NCBI GenBank assembly: GCA_002384855.1
Contig: DGBP01000075.1
Location: forward strand, 1 to 64,000
DNA: 64,000 nt
Direction: 5' to 3'
Source: Nocardioidaceae bacterium UBA4001
GTDB taxonomy: Bacteria > Actinomycetota > Actinomycetes > Propionibacteriales > Nocardioidaceae
Shown here: positions 10,855 to 21,660 of the stretch, one piece after another
Position numbering within the stretch: position 1 is the stretch's first letter
Layout of the letters: each line of letters opens with the position of its first letter
Translations under genes and position numbers: made by a program
The notes under the pieces: model-generated
What the model was told of the DNA's origin: nothing
What the model saw: only the letters and a program-made list of their open reading frames with translations
Databases searched by the model: none

Positions 10855-11268
10855 TCAGGATCGCGGGCGTACCACGATCCGCGCCCCGTGGCGGGGGACG
10901 CTGGTGATGTTGCGCACCTTCGGCACGTCGTGGCTGCCCGCCGGCACCCGCACGTCGTACGACGCCAGCACCTCGCGCAGCACCGCGACCCCCTCCATGA
11001 GCGAGAACCCGGCCCCGATGCAGCGGCGGACCCCACCGCCGAAGGGGATCCAGGTGTTCGGCTCGACGTGACCCTCGAGGAACCGCTCCGGGCGGAACTC
11101 CTCGGGCCGGTCGAAGCTCTCGGGACGGCTGTGGCTGATGATGCTCGACGGCCCCACGCTGGCGCCCTTCGGGAGGGCCCAGCCGCCGATGGTGGTGGGC
11201 GCCATCAGGTGGCGCAGCACCATCGGGATGACCGGGTGCAGCCGCATCGCCTCCTTCATCTGCTCGAG
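10855..11268 (-). pseudogene. Cytochrome P450, C-terminal remnant
   Basis: The frame encodes only the last ~137 residues of a cytochrome P450. It begins at the K-helix (LEQMKEAMRLHP, carrying the ExxR pair) and continues through the PERF-like FRPERFLEG to the heme loop FGGGVRRCIGAGFSL with the cysteine ligand. The ~300 residues that normally precede this (substrate-binding core and I-helix) are absent. P450 similarity stops abruptly near 11268, and no ribosome-binding site fits an internal start. The catalytic fold cannot form, so I call this a truncated pseudogene. Confidence 0.8.
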
Positions 11269-11455
11269 GGTTTTACATACTACGGGTATGCCCGCTGCGG
11301 TGGAAGGCCTGCGGGCGACGTGGTCCGCCAGCGCCGCCGTACAACCCGAACACCACCAGCGGCACGGGCTCGACAAACCGAGCGCGCCGATCCGCTCCCT
11401 CCAGGTCACCGCCGCACGGTGCCGGCCAGGGCGGGACGGCCAGGGATTTCGAGCG
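11269..11455. other. Unassigned spacer behind the P450 break point
   Basis: This 187-bp stretch lies between the P450 break point and the stop of the LAL regulator. It contains a small palindrome, CATA-ctacggg-TATG, near 11275-11289. The minus frame entering the P450 fragment reads through it without recognisable similarity. I see no gene and no clear mobile-element end. Confidence 0.4.
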
Positions 11456-14437
11456 TCAGCCCAGCAGGCCGCGGCCACGGGCCAGGGCCGCCGCCTCGGT
11501 CCGGCCGCTCGCCCCGAGCTTGGCGAGGATGTTCGAGACGTGCACGCTGACGGTCTTGGTGCTGATGTAGAGCCGTCGCGCGATCTCGCCGTTGGAGCGC
11601 CCTTGGGCGACGAGGGCGAGGATCTCCCGCTCGCGCGGGGTCAGCGCGCCCTGCCTCGGGTCGGCCCGCCGGCCGGTGGTGCCGAGGGCCTGGAGCTCGG
11701 CGAGCAGGGGCTGGGCGCCGAGCGTGTGGGCGGCCTCGCGCGCAGGGTCGGCGTGGGCCCGGGCGTCGGCGGTGCGGCCGAGGGAGCGGAGTACGGCGGC
11801 CAGGCGGGTGCGCGACCTCGCCGCCTCGAGAACGTGGGGGAACTCCTCGAACGCCGAGACGGCGGCGAACCAGGACGCCAGCAGCTCCTCCTCCGACGGC
11901 GAGTCCACTCCGCCGAGCCAGCGCAGCCGCAGGTGCTCGGCCTCGGCGCGCGCCAACCAGGCCTGCCCCTCCGGGCCCATCGCCCTGCCCCGCTCCTGCG
12001 CCTGGGAGACCACCGCGCGCGCCACCTCGACGAGCTCGTGGCCCCGCCGGACCAGGTCCTCGCGGCCCCCGACGGGCAGGGCCGGGGCATGTGTGGCCAT
12101 CTGGCCGAGCAGCAGCGCCCCGAGGCGGACCTGCGCCATGAACGAGGGGACCTGCCACAGGCCGGTGACCGACTCGACGACCTCGTCGTGGATCCGCAGG
12201 GCGGTGTCGAGGTCGCCGGCGTCGCCGTACAGGTCGATCGCCGCGGCACCGCTGACGATCGCGATCAGGCCGTCGCGCGGCCAGCACTCCCGCACGCCGG
12301 GGAGCAGCGCCAGGGCGGCCACGTCGCCACGGCCCGCGGCCACCGCGAGCCCCAAGGACGTCAGCGCCGCCCGGTGCAGCTCGGGCGCGATCTCGCCCGT
12401 GGTGTCACTGAGCCTCCGCGCGTCGTCCCAGCGGCCGGCCACGTAGGCGACGAGCGCCCCCATCCAGCGCGCGTCGAAGCCGTAGGGCGCCCAGGTGCGG
12501 CCGACCTCGGCGGCGCGCGCGGACGCCACGGCGTAGGCGTCGGCGGCCTCCGGGAGCCTGCCGAGCTCGTAGTGGATCGCCCCGAGGTGGTGCAGGCCCC
12601 GCAGCTCGGCGGCGAAGTCGGCGTCGGCACGGGCCTGCGCGACGATCTTCTCGAGGTTGATCCGGGCCGTCTCCGGGTCTCCGGTGCGCTCCTCGAGACG
12701 TGCGAGCGTGGTGGCCGCGCTCAGCTCGACCCGCGGCAGGCCGACCTCCCGCGCCAGCGCAACGGCCTCCGAGGCCCACCGCGCGGCCTCGTCGACGCGC
12801 TGACGGGTCGCGTTGGCGTAGGCGTGGACGCTGAGGAGCCTGGCGCGCAGGGCGGTCGGCTCGGGGCCCACGAGCCCGAGCGCCTCGGTGGTCAGCTCGC
12901 GGGCATCGACGTCGCTGTCGAGCAGGAGGGTGGCGTTGGCCAGGCCCATCAGCAGCACGGCCCGGTCGATGCCCGCTCCCTCGGGGAGCCGGGCGAGCTG
13001 GTCGGCGAGCAGCTCGGTGGCGCGCTCGACGTTGCCGGAGGCGATCAGGGCCTCCGCGGCGCGTCCGGCCAGGGTCACCGCGTCGACGTCCTGGAGCGCC
13101 TCGACCCGGCGGGCGGGGTCGCCGACCAGCTCGAGGGCCACCTCGTAGTGCCGTGCAGCGTCGTCGGGGCCGCCCACCGCCATCGCCTCGTCGCCGGCGT
13201 CGATGCTGGCGCGGACGGCGGTGACCACGTCGTGCGAGGCTCGGGCGTGCCGGGCCAGCTCCGCGGCCGTGCCCTGGGCAGCGTGGCTGAACAGGGCCTC
13301 GGCGTACGCCGCGTGAAGCCGGACCCGCTCGCCGGGGAGGAGGTCGTCGTACACCGCCTCCCCCATGAGCGCGTGCCGGAAGGCGTAGCTGGTGCCCGAG
13401 GGCACGAGCACGTTCGTGTCCACGGCTTCGCGCAGTGCGCGGTCGAGGTCACCGGGGCCGAGGTCGACCACGGCTGCGAGCAGGTCGTGCGAGACCTGGC
13501 GGCCGGCCACCGAGGCGGCCCGGACCACCCGCCGTGCCGCGTCGTCGAGCTTGTCGATCCGCACGAGGAGCAGGCTGGCGAGGTCGTCGGGCAGGGGGCA
13601 GCCCTCGGTCTGGCCGGCGGCGACGAGCTCCTCGGCGAAGAAGGCGTTGCCCTCCGCCCGGTCCACGACCGTCTGGAGGGCCTGCTCGGTGAGCCGGCCG
13701 TCCTGGATCGCCTCGGCGAGGGTGCGCACGGCGGCGTCACTCAGCCGCTCCAGCGCGAACCGCTGCACGCCGGGCACGCGGCTCCACTGCGCCACCGACG
13801 CGCGCAACGGGTGCCGGCGATGCAGGTCGTCGCTGCGGTACGACGCCACCACGCTGACCCGACCGCCGAACCGCCGCTGGAACAGGAAGCCCAGGAGGTC
13901 ACGGGTGGACTGGTCGGCCCAGTGCAGGTCCTCGAGCACCACCAGCAGCGGCGCCGGCCGGGCCAGGCTCTCGAAGGTCGCGTGCACGGTCTCGAACAGC
14001 TCCGAGCGCTCGACGTCGGGGGCGGCGGCGCTGCCGGCCTGGCCGTACAGGACCCGCTGCCCCGGCAGCAGCTGCCGCACGGCCGGGTGCGCGTCGGCGA
14101 TCGCGCGCACGGCGTCGGGGTCGTCCTGGGCGAAGCGGCCGAGGATCTCGGTGAAGGGGAGGTAGGGCAGGGCGCTGTCGCCGAAGTCCAGGCAGTGCCC
14201 CGCGACGGTCCGCCAGCCGGTGGCCTCGGCGCGGCTCCGCAGCTCGCCGAGGAGCCGGGTCTTCCCGACGCCGGCGTCCCCGGACAGCAGCACCATGCCC
14301 GAACGGCTGCGCGAGTCAGGGGCGGCCGCGCCCGGGGTGCCCGTGGCCACGCCGAGCAGCCGCGTCAGCTCCTCGAGCTCCTCGTCGCGACCGACCAGCG
14401 GCGCGCTCAGCAGGTGGGTGGACACGTCCTCCATCAT
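11456..14437 (-). CDS. LAL-type (large ATP-binding) LuxR-family regulator
   Basis: This 993-residue cytoplasmic regulator belongs to the MalT/LAL class. The N-terminal ATPase has Walker A GDAGVGKT at residues 53-60 and Walker B LLVVLEDLHWAD near 170-180. A long helical, TPR-like region spans about 400-900. The C-terminal LuxR helix-turn-helix (LTPREREILALVAQGRSNGEIARRL..., about 930-990) binds DNA. The MM start at 14437/14434 leaves little choice. Its target is unknown; the truncated P450 directly downstream and the small basic gene upstream are the only neighbours on the strand. LAL proteins usually respond to a small inducer with ATP. Confidence 0.92.
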   Translation of the reverse strand: MMEDVSTHLLSAPLVGRDEELEELTRLLGVATGTPGAAAPDSRSRSGMVLLSGDAGVGKTRLLGELRSRAEATGWRTVAGHCLDFGDSALPYLPFTEILGRFAQDDPDAVRAIADAHPAVRQLLPGQRVLYGQAGSAAAPDVERSELFETVHATFESLARPAPLLVVLEDLHWADQSTRDLLGFLFQRRFGGRVSVVASYRSDDLHRRHPLRASVAQWSRVPGVQRFALERLSDAAVRTLAEAIQDGRLTEQALQTVVDRAEGNAFFAEELVAAGQTEGCPLPDDLASLLLVRIDKLDDAARRVVRAASVAGRQVSHDLLAAVVDLGPGDLDRALREAVDTNVLVPSGTSYAFRHALMGEAVYDDLLPGERVRLHAAYAEALFSHAAQGTAAELARHARASHDVVTAVRASIDAGDEAMAVGGPDDAARHYEVALELVGDPARRVEALQDVDAVTLAGRAAEALIASGNVERATELLADQLARLPEGAGIDRAVLLMGLANATLLLDSDVDARELTTEALGLVGPEPTALRARLLSVHAYANATRQRVDEAARWASEAVALAREVGLPRVELSAATTLARLEERTGDPETARINLEKIVAQARADADFAAELRGLHHLGAIHYELGRLPEAADAYAVASARAAEVGRTWAPYGFDARWMGALVAYVAGRWDDARRLSDTTGEIAPELHRAALTSLGLAVAAGRGDVAALALLPGVRECWPRDGLIAIVSGAAAIDLYGDAGDLDTALRIHDEVVESVTGLWQVPSFMAQVRLGALLLGQMATHAPALPVGGREDLVRRGHELVEVARAVVSQAQERGRAMGPEGQAWLARAEAEHLRLRWLGGVDSPSEEELLASWFAAVSAFEEFPHVLEAARSRTRLAAVLRSLGRTADARAHADPAREAAHTLGAQPLLAELQALGTTGRRADPRQGALTPREREILALVAQGRSNGEIARRLYISTKTVSVHVSNILAKLGASGRTEAAALARGRGLLG

Positions 14438-14483
14438 GATGCGTGCGGCCGTCGTACGCAGCCCTCTTTACGGGGCGCTTCGG

Positions 14484-14654
14484 TCACCTGAGGCCCGCGC
14501 CGTCGACTGCGGCCACGGGAGCAGGGACTCGGGTGCGGCTCGTCCGGCGGGGCCGGTGGCCGCGGCGGGGGCGACGCGGCCGGCGCAGGCCCATCAGCTG
14601 CTCGCGGCGGTACTCGATCTCGGCGACGGTGGCGATCTCGTGCGGCACGTACAT
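14484..14654 (-). CDS. Small Arg-rich protein, function unknown
   Basis: A 56-codon frame starts with ATG at 14654 behind a GAGGAG ribosome-binding site 6 nt upstream and ends with TGA at 14484-14486. It begins MYVPHEIATVAEIEYRREQL and continues with about fifteen Arg residues (RRPRRPRRGHRPRR). It lies 46 bp upstream of the LAL regulator on the same strand and could share its transcript. It resembles in style the small basic protein at 34537. The good ribosome-binding site is the main support. Confidence 0.55.
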   Translation of the reverse strand: MYVPHEIATVAEIEYRREQLMGLRRPRRPRRGHRPRRTSRTRVPAPVAAVDGAGLR

Positions 14655-14805
14655 GGCTCTCCTCGGCTCCTACGGCCCTTGCCCGGTCGACCTGTCCGAC
14701 CGACCTGTCGGAGCCCTGAGCCTGCGCCTCTGAGGTAGCCCCGCACATCGGGAGAACTCCCTACCCGCCGACCCGGCTTGAACGCAGCCCCCTACGCGCC
14801 GACGG

Positions 14806-15978
14806 TCAGAGGGGGGCGGTTCCTCCGACGAGGACCTCCCGGACGATCGGCACGCCGGGGCGGTAGGCGAGGTGGACGTACGACGGCGCGTCGAGCACGA
14901 CGAGGTCCGCCCGGGCCCCGGCCGCGAGGTGACCCACCTCCGTCCGACCCAGCGCCGCCGCCCCTCCCCGGGTCGCGGCGAGCAGCGCCTCGGCCGGGGT
15001 CATCCTCATCTCCCGGACGGCCAGGGCGACGCACAGCGGCATCGACGAGGTGTAGCTCGACCCCGGGTTGCAGTCGGTGGCGACGGCCACCCGGACACCG
15101 GCGTCGATCAGCCCCCGCGCGTCCGGGTAGGGCGACCTGGTGGAGAACTCCACCCCCGGCAGCAGCGTGGCGACCGTGCCCGAGGAGGCCAGCGCGTCGA
15201 CGTCGCAGTCCGACAGGTAGGTGCAGTGGTCGACGGCGGTCAGTCCGAGCTCGCACGCCAGCTGCACCCCCGGACCCGGCCCGAGCTGGTTGGCGTGCAG
15301 CCGTCCCTGCAGCCCGGCGGCGCGTCCCGCGGCGAGCACCGCCCGCGCCTGGTCGGCCGAGAACGCCCCGGTCTCGCAGAAGACGTCGATCCACCGCGCG
15401 TGCGGGGCGCAGGCCTCGAGCATCGGCCCGGTGACGAGGTCGACGTACCCGCCCGGGTCGTCGGCGTACTCCGGCGGGACCACGTGGGCCCCGAGGAAGG
15501 TCGTCTCGTCGGTGGCCTGCGCGGCGATCGCCAGGGCGCGAGCCTCGTCGTGGACGGTCAGCCCGTAGCCACTCTTGATCTCGACGGTCGTCGTGCCCTG
15601 CCTGCGCATCTCGGCGACGTGGCGGGCGACGTTCGCGGCGAGCTGCTCGTCGGTCGCCGCCCGGGTCGCCGCGACCGTCGTGCGGATCCCCCCGGCGGAG
15701 TACGGCGTCCCGCTCATCCGGGCCGCGAACTCCTCCGACCGGTCACCGGCGAAGACGAGGTGCGAGTGCGAGTCGACGAAGCCCGGCACGACCGACCGGC
15801 CCCCCACGTCGTACGACGAGTCCGCGGCGGGCGCCGACACCATGGGGCCGGCCCAGGCCACGTGCCCGCCCTCGACCACCAGGGCCGCCGACGTGACCAC
15901 GCCGAGGGACGAGCCGTCACCGAGGGCGGGGTCGTTGGTGACCAGCTGGCCGATGCCGGTGACGAGAAGGCTGCTCAT
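14806..15978 (-). CDS. hutI: Imidazolonepropionase HutI
   Basis: HutI hydrolyses 4-imidazolone-5-propionate to N-formimino-L-glutamate, the third step of histidine degradation. The 390-residue amidohydrolase-fold protein has the metal-binding VDSHSHLVFAG (HxH), the EIKSGYGL segment, FLGAHVVPPEY, a second His in HANQLG, and the late Asp in ATDCNPGS. The start overlaps the hutF stop by 4 bp, so it is the last gene of an M20-amidohydrolase/hutF/hutI operon. Confidence 0.96.
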   Translation of the reverse strand: MSSLLVTGIGQLVTNDPALGDGSSLGVVTSAALVVEGGHVAWAGPMVSAPAADSSYDVGGRSVVPGFVDSHSHLVFAGDRSEEFAARMSGTPYSAGGIRTTVAATRAATDEQLAANVARHVAEMRRQGTTTVEIKSGYGLTVHDEARALAIAAQATDETTFLGAHVVPPEYADDPGGYVDLVTGPMLEACAPHARWIDVFCETGAFSADQARAVLAAGRAAGLQGRLHANQLGPGPGVQLACELGLTAVDHCTYLSDCDVDALASSGTVATLLPGVEFSTRSPYPDARGLIDAGVRVAVATDCNPGSSYTSSMPLCVALAVREMRMTPAEALLAATRGGAAALGRTEVGHLAAGARADLVVLDAPSYVHLAYRPGVPIVREVLVGGTAPL

Positions 15979-17309
15979 GCGTCGCTCCAGATCCTCGAGA
16001 TCACGGCCGCGAGGTCCTCACCGACCGCGCGCGCGTCGTCCGCGGTGGCCAGAACCCGGCCGTCCCGCACGACCTGGACCACGTCGGCGGACGTCGCGGC
16101 GAACACCGCCGTCTCGGCCGACGCCCCGGCCCCCGACGTCCGCGGTGTGGCGAGGTCGAGCGTGACGAGGTCCGCCCGGGCGCCGACCTCGATCTTCCCG
16201 ACGTCGTCGAAGCCGAGGGACCGGTGGCCGTCGTAGGTGCCTGCGACGAGCAGCTCTGCGGCCGACCAGTGCCCCCGCTCCTGCCGGGCGAGCCGCTCGT
16301 CGAGCTCCACCGCGCGCATCTCCTCGAACGGGTCGACCACCGCATGGCTGTCCGACCCGAGGGTGAGCGTGGCCCCCGACCGGCGCAGCTCCCGCGACCG
16401 CCCGATGCCGTCACCGAGGTCCCGCTCGGTCGTGGGGCAGAAGCAGGCGAAGGCACGGCGCCGGCCCAGCGTCTCGACGTCCGTGTCGGTCAGGTGGGTC
16501 GCGTGCACGACGGTGGTGCGCTCGCCCAGTGCGCCGGCCTCGTCGAGCAGCCGGGTCGGGGTGACGCCGTACGCCGCCAGGCACTCGTCGTTCTCCGCGA
16601 CCTGCTCGGAGAGATGTACGTGCAGCGGCGCCTCGTGGGCTCGCGCCCAGGCGGCGACCACCTCGATCTCCCGCGGGGGCACGGCTCGCACCGAGTGCAC
16701 GGCGGTGCCGACCACCACGTCGTCGCCGGCGGTGTGCTCCAGCCGCTCGAGCCGTCCGGCCCACGACTCCGCGTCACCGTCGCTGAACCGGTGCTGGACG
16801 CCCTCGGCCGGCCGCCCGACGCCTGCACCGAGGTAGCAGGTGTCCAGCAGCGCGACCCGGATCCCCGCGTCGCGGGCGGCCTCGACCACGGCCAGGCCCA
16901 TGGCGTTGGGGTTGTCGTACGGCGTGCCGCCGGGGGCGTGGTGGAGGTAGTGGAACTCGCCGACGCTGGTGAAGCCGGCGAGGAGCATCTCGCGGTAGGC
17001 CGCCCGCGCGAGCTCGTAGTAGCCGTCCGGGTCGAGCCGACCGGCGAGGGCGTACATCTGCTCGCGCCAGGTCCAGAACGTCCCGCGCTCCCGCTGCGTG
17101 CGGCCTCGCAGTGCCCGGTGGAAGGCGTGGCTGTGGCAGTTGGCCAGGCCCGGGACGGTCAGGCCGTCGAGGCGCCGGGCCCCGGACGGAGGTGTGGCGA
17201 CACCGGTCCGCACCTCCGAGAACCGCTCGCCCTCGATGGTGACCACGACCCCGCCGACGACGTCGCCCTGGCCGAGCCAGGCGTGCTCCAGCCAGTACGT
17301 CGCGATCAC
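15975..17309 (-). CDS. hutF: Formimidoylglutamate deiminase HutF
   Basis: HutF deiminates N-formimino-L-glutamate to N-formyl-L-glutamate and ammonia, the route used when HutG-type formiminoglutamase is not used. The 444-residue amidohydrolase has the metal motif GLANCHSHAFHRALRG, then GEFHYLHH, HVHLSEQ, and TLGSDSHAVVDPFEE carrying the catalytic Asp. Its start overlaps the upstream amidohydrolase stop by 4 bp and its end overlaps hutI by 4 bp. Identification is strong. Confidence 0.95.
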   Translation of the reverse strand: MIATYWLEHAWLGQGDVVGGVVVTIEGERFSEVRTGVATPPSGARRLDGLTVPGLANCHSHAFHRALRGRTQRERGTFWTWREQMYALAGRLDPDGYYELARAAYREMLLAGFTSVGEFHYLHHAPGGTPYDNPNAMGLAVVEAARDAGIRVALLDTCYLGAGVGRPAEGVQHRFSDGDAESWAGRLERLEHTAGDDVVVGTAVHSVRAVPPREIEVVAAWARAHEAPLHVHLSEQVAENDECLAAYGVTPTRLLDEAGALGERTTVVHATHLTDTDVETLGRRRAFACFCPTTERDLGDGIGRSRELRRSGATLTLGSDSHAVVDPFEEMRAVELDERLARQERGHWSAAELLVAGTYDGHRSLGFDDVGKIEVGARADLVTLDLATPRTSGAGASAETAVFAATSADVVQVVRDGRVLATADDARAVGEDLAAVISRIWSDA

Positions 17310-18520
17310 GACGCCAGCCTCTCCAGGGTGTCCGCGAGGGCCTCCACCCCGGCGAGGCAGTCCGCCATGTCGGCGTGCTCGGCCGGGGAGTGCGAGACCC
17401 CGGTCGGGTTGCGGACGAACAGCATCGCCGTGGGCACACCGACGGCGGACATGATCCCGGCGTCGTGGCCGGCCATGGTCGGGACCACCGGTAGCCCCCC
17501 GGGCTCGGCGACCCTCCGCGCGAGGTCGGCGTCGAAGACCACCTCGGGCGAGACGGACTCGGTAGTCACCGCGGCCGTCGTACCGTCCCGGCCCGCACGC
17601 TCGGCCGCCATCCGCTCCACATGGCCGACGAGGGCGGCGAGGTGCTCCTCGGAGTCGGCCCGCGCGTCGAGCCAGGCCGTCACGTGTGAGGGGATCGCGT
17701 TGGTGCCGTTGGGGTGTACGTCGACCCGCCCGAACGTCGCGCGCTGGCCGGTGAGCCGGGCCTGCTTGTTCGCCGCGAGGGCGGTCATCGCATAGGTCAG
17801 CATCGGGTCGTGCCGGTCCTCCATCCGGGTCGTGCCCGCGTGGTCTGCCCGGCCGGTGAAGTCGAAGCGGTACCTGCCGTGCGGCCGGATCCCGCTCGCG
17901 ACACCGACCGGGACACCCCGGTCGACGAGGTCGCGGCCCTGCTCGACGTGCAGCTCGACGAAGCAGGCGGTGCGCCCGCGGACGTCGATCCAGGACACGT
18001 CGTCCGCCGCGGGGGTGATGCCGACGGCACGCATCGCCTCGTCGAGCCGGACCCCGTCACGGTCTCGCAGCGCCTTGGCCCGGTCCCACGTGACCGCGCC
18101 CGTCGCGAGGCGGGACCCCAGGGTGGCCACCCCGAAGCGCGACCCCTCCTCCTCGACGAACACCGAGACGCTGATCGGGCGGGTCGGGGTGATGCCTCGG
18201 TCCCGGAGCAGGTCGATCGCGGCGAGGGCGGACACGACACCGAGGGGACCGTCGTACGCCCCGCCGTCGAGGACGGAGTCGAGGTGCGAGCCGGTCCTCA
18301 CCTCCGGGTCGTTCGACCGGCTGGGGTTCCACGAGGCCATGACGTTGCCCACGAGATCCTCCTCGACGACGAGGTCCCGGGCGTGGCACTGCTCGAGGAA
18401 CCACGCGTGCAGCTCGCGCTCGGCGGAGGTGAAGGGCTGGCGGAAGTACCCACCGCTCGAGGCCGACCGCCCGATCGGGGCGATCTCGCGCCACATGGTC
18501 TCGAAGTCAGGGTGCGACAT
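17306..18520 (-). CDS. M20-family amidohydrolase (allantoate/N-carbamoyl-amino-acid hydrolase type)
   Basis: This 404-residue dinuclear metallohydrolase belongs to the hydantoinase/carbamoylase branch of peptidase family M20. Metal-ligand motifs are TGSHLDSVLDGGAYDGPLG, VFVEEEGSRFG and VELHVEQG, and the dimerisation lid domain is central. Family members split N-carbamoyl or N-acyl amino acids and allantoate. It is the first gene of the operon with hutF and hutI, and no N-formylglutamate deformylase is seen nearby. I therefore infer that it may deformylate N-formylglutamate from HutF. The start at 18520 has GGAG 6 nt upstream; an in-frame ATG at 18532 is an alternative. The divergent nitroreductase starts only 10 bp away. 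Confidence 0.85.
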   Translation of the reverse strand: MSHPDFETMWREIAPIGRSASSGGYFRQPFTSAERELHAWFLEQCHARDLVVEEDLVGNVMASWNPSRSNDPEVRTGSHLDSVLDGGAYDGPLGVVSALAAIDLLRDRGITPTRPISVSVFVEEEGSRFGVATLGSRLATGAVTWDRAKALRDRDGVRLDEAMRAVGITPAADDVSWIDVRGRTACFVELHVEQGRDLVDRGVPVGVASGIRPHGRYRFDFTGRADHAGTTRMEDRHDPMLTYAMTALAANKQARLTGQRATFGRVDVHPNGTNAIPSHVTAWLDARADSEEHLAALVGHVERMAAERAGRDGTTAAVTTESVSPEVVFDADLARRVAEPGGLPVVPTMAGHDAGIMSAVGVPTAMLFVRNPTGVSHSPAEHADMADCLAGVEALADTLERLAS

Positions 18521-18530
18521 GATCTGCTCC

Positions 18531-19136
18531 ATGGAGTTCCAGGACGTGGTGCGACGGCGCCGGATGGTGCGCAACTACTCCGACCGGCCGGTCGACACGA
18601 GTGTGGTCGAACGGGTCCTCACGAACGCGCTGCACGCGCCGAGTGCGGGATTCACGCAGGGGTGGGCGTTCCTGCTCCTCGACACCCGTGAGGACGTGGA
18701 CCGCTTCTGGGCAGCGTGTACGCCCGAGGCCGCGGCGGACGAGCCGGACTCGTGGCTGCGCGGGATGCGGACCGCGCCCGTGGTGGTCGTGCCGCTCTCG
18801 AACAAGGCGGCGTACGTCGGCCGCTACTCCGAGGCCGACAAGGCGCGGGACCGCGTCGAGGCGCGCTGGCCGGTGCCCTACTGGCACATGGACACCGCGA
18901 TGGCCTCGCTGCTCATGCTGCTCACCGCGGTCGACGAGGGCCTGGGGGCCTGCTTCTTCGGCATCCCCGACTCGAGGACGGAGGTGTTCCGCGCCGAGTT
19001 CGGCGTCCCCGACGACCACATGCCGATCGGCGCGATCACGCTCGGGCACCGCACCGACGACCCAGGCCCGCTGGGCTCGGCCGCCCGCCGGCAGCGCCGC
19101 CCGCCGGAGGAGGTCGTGCACCGCGGTCGCTGGTGA
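18531..19136 (+). CDS. Nitroreductase-family flavoprotein
   Basis: The 201-residue protein begins MEFQDVVRRRRMVRNYSDRPV, the typical FMN-binding Arg-rich start of the nitroreductase family, and carries HAPSAGFTQGWAFLLLD and GLGACFFGIPD. Members reduce nitro groups, quinones or flavins with NAD(P)H in the cytoplasm; the substrate here is unknown. No ribosome-binding site is visible before ATG 18531. The first 10 bp upstream are all that separates it from the divergent amidohydrolase start, so its promoter must lie inside that gene. Confidence 0.88.
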   Translation: MEFQDVVRRRRMVRNYSDRPVDTSVVERVLTNALHAPSAGFTQGWAFLLLDTREDVDRFWAACTPEAAADEPDSWLRGMRTAPVVVVPLSNKAAYVGRYSEADKARDRVEARWPVPYWHMDTAMASLLMLLTAVDEGLGACFFGIPDSRTEVFRAEFGVPDDHMPIGAITLGHRTDDPGPLGSAARRQRRPPEEVVHRGRW

Positions 19137-19144
19137 CCTCGCAT

Positions 19145-19178
19145 TGTCGTTCGCGTCCATGTGGACGGCAACGGCACG
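19145..19178. repeat. Short imperfect palindrome, copy A of a dispersed element
   Basis: The stretch pairs GTTCGCGTCCA with TGGACGGCAAC around a central TG. It closely resembles two elements at 32786 and 32838 (shared core CGTTCcCGTcCA..TGgACGGgAACGGC). It lies between nitroreductase and the DUF1992 gene. Confidence 0.5.
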
Positions 19179-19223
19179 GGGCGCGGTTTGTACGCTGGGA
19201 GCACCTGCGAACCGTGTCAGGGG

Positions 19224-19874
19224 GTGAGCACGATCGCGAAGCGCGACACCGGCCGGGACCTCGAGCGGGAGATCGAGGAGGAGCGGCGGCTGCGTCGGGC
19301 CAGGATCACCGCCGCGACCGGCCAGGCACCCGAGCCCGAGCCGACCGAGGTCGACACCGAGCCCGACGACGAGGACGCCGCCGCGCAGCGCATGGAGCAG
19401 CGCACGCTCTGGGTCGAGATGCAGGTGCGCAAGGCCATGGAGCGCGGGGATTTCGACGACCTTCCCGGAGCCGGCAAGCCGATCAAGGGCCTCGGGTCCA
19501 CCCACGACCCCGACTGGTGGGTGAAGAACCTCGTCGAGCGCGAGCGGATCACCGGGGTGCTGCCCCCGGCGCTCGCGCTGCGCAAGGAGGACGCCGAGCT
19601 CGACTCCACTCTGGACCGCGAGACGACCGAGGACGGCGTGCGCCGGGTGGTCGGGGAGTTCAACCGCCGAGTCGTCGAGGCGCGACGCCAGCTCCAGGGC
19701 GGCCCTCCGGTGATCACGCCGACCCGGGACGACGAGGCAGAGGTCGCGGCGTGGCGGTCGCGTCGCGACCAGCGCCGGGAGGCACAGCGGCGCGGGCTCG
19801 AGGCACCGGCCGCATCCGACGTACCCCCACGGCGGCAGGCACCGGGTCGCCGCTGGTGGCACCGCAACCGCTGA
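19224..19874 (+). CDS. DUF1992 / DnaJ-homologue-domain protein
   Basis: The protein of about 216 residues contains the DUF1992 region (KAMERGDFDDLPGAGKPI...DPDWWVKNLVERE...LPPALALRKE), which is found in DnaJ-subfamily-C-like proteins of unknown role. The flanks are highly charged and probably helical. I place the start at GTG 19224 because a TACGCT -10-like box at 19191-19196 lies downstream of the earlier in-frame ATG at 19161. The start is uncertain. Confidence 0.82.
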   Translation: MSTIAKRDTGRDLEREIEEERRLRRARITAATGQAPEPEPTEVDTEPDDEDAAAQRMEQRTLWVEMQVRKAMERGDFDDLPGAGKPIKGLGSTHDPDWWVKNLVERERITGVLPPALALRKEDAELDSTLDRETTEDGVRRVVGEFNRRVVEARRQLQGGPPVITPTRDDEAEVAAWRSRRDQRREAQRRGLEAPAASDVPPRRQAPGRRWWHRNR

Positions 19875-19944
19875 TCTGTGCAGGACTGCCCCGCCCACGT
19901 CCGATCTCCGGCATCGCCTGGTCCGCAGTGATGCCACGCCGCTC

Positions 19945-21656
<1,712 letters not shown>

Positions 21657-21660
<4 letters not shown>

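Noticed and set aside
11269..11290. Mobile-element end at the P450 break
   Set aside because: A small palindrome is present, but there is no transposase, no target duplication and no second end.
11138..14491. A 1117-codon plus-strand frame opposite the LAL regulator
   Set aside because: The minus-strand LAL protein has Walker motifs and a LuxR helix-turn-helix; the plus frame is its antisense shadow.
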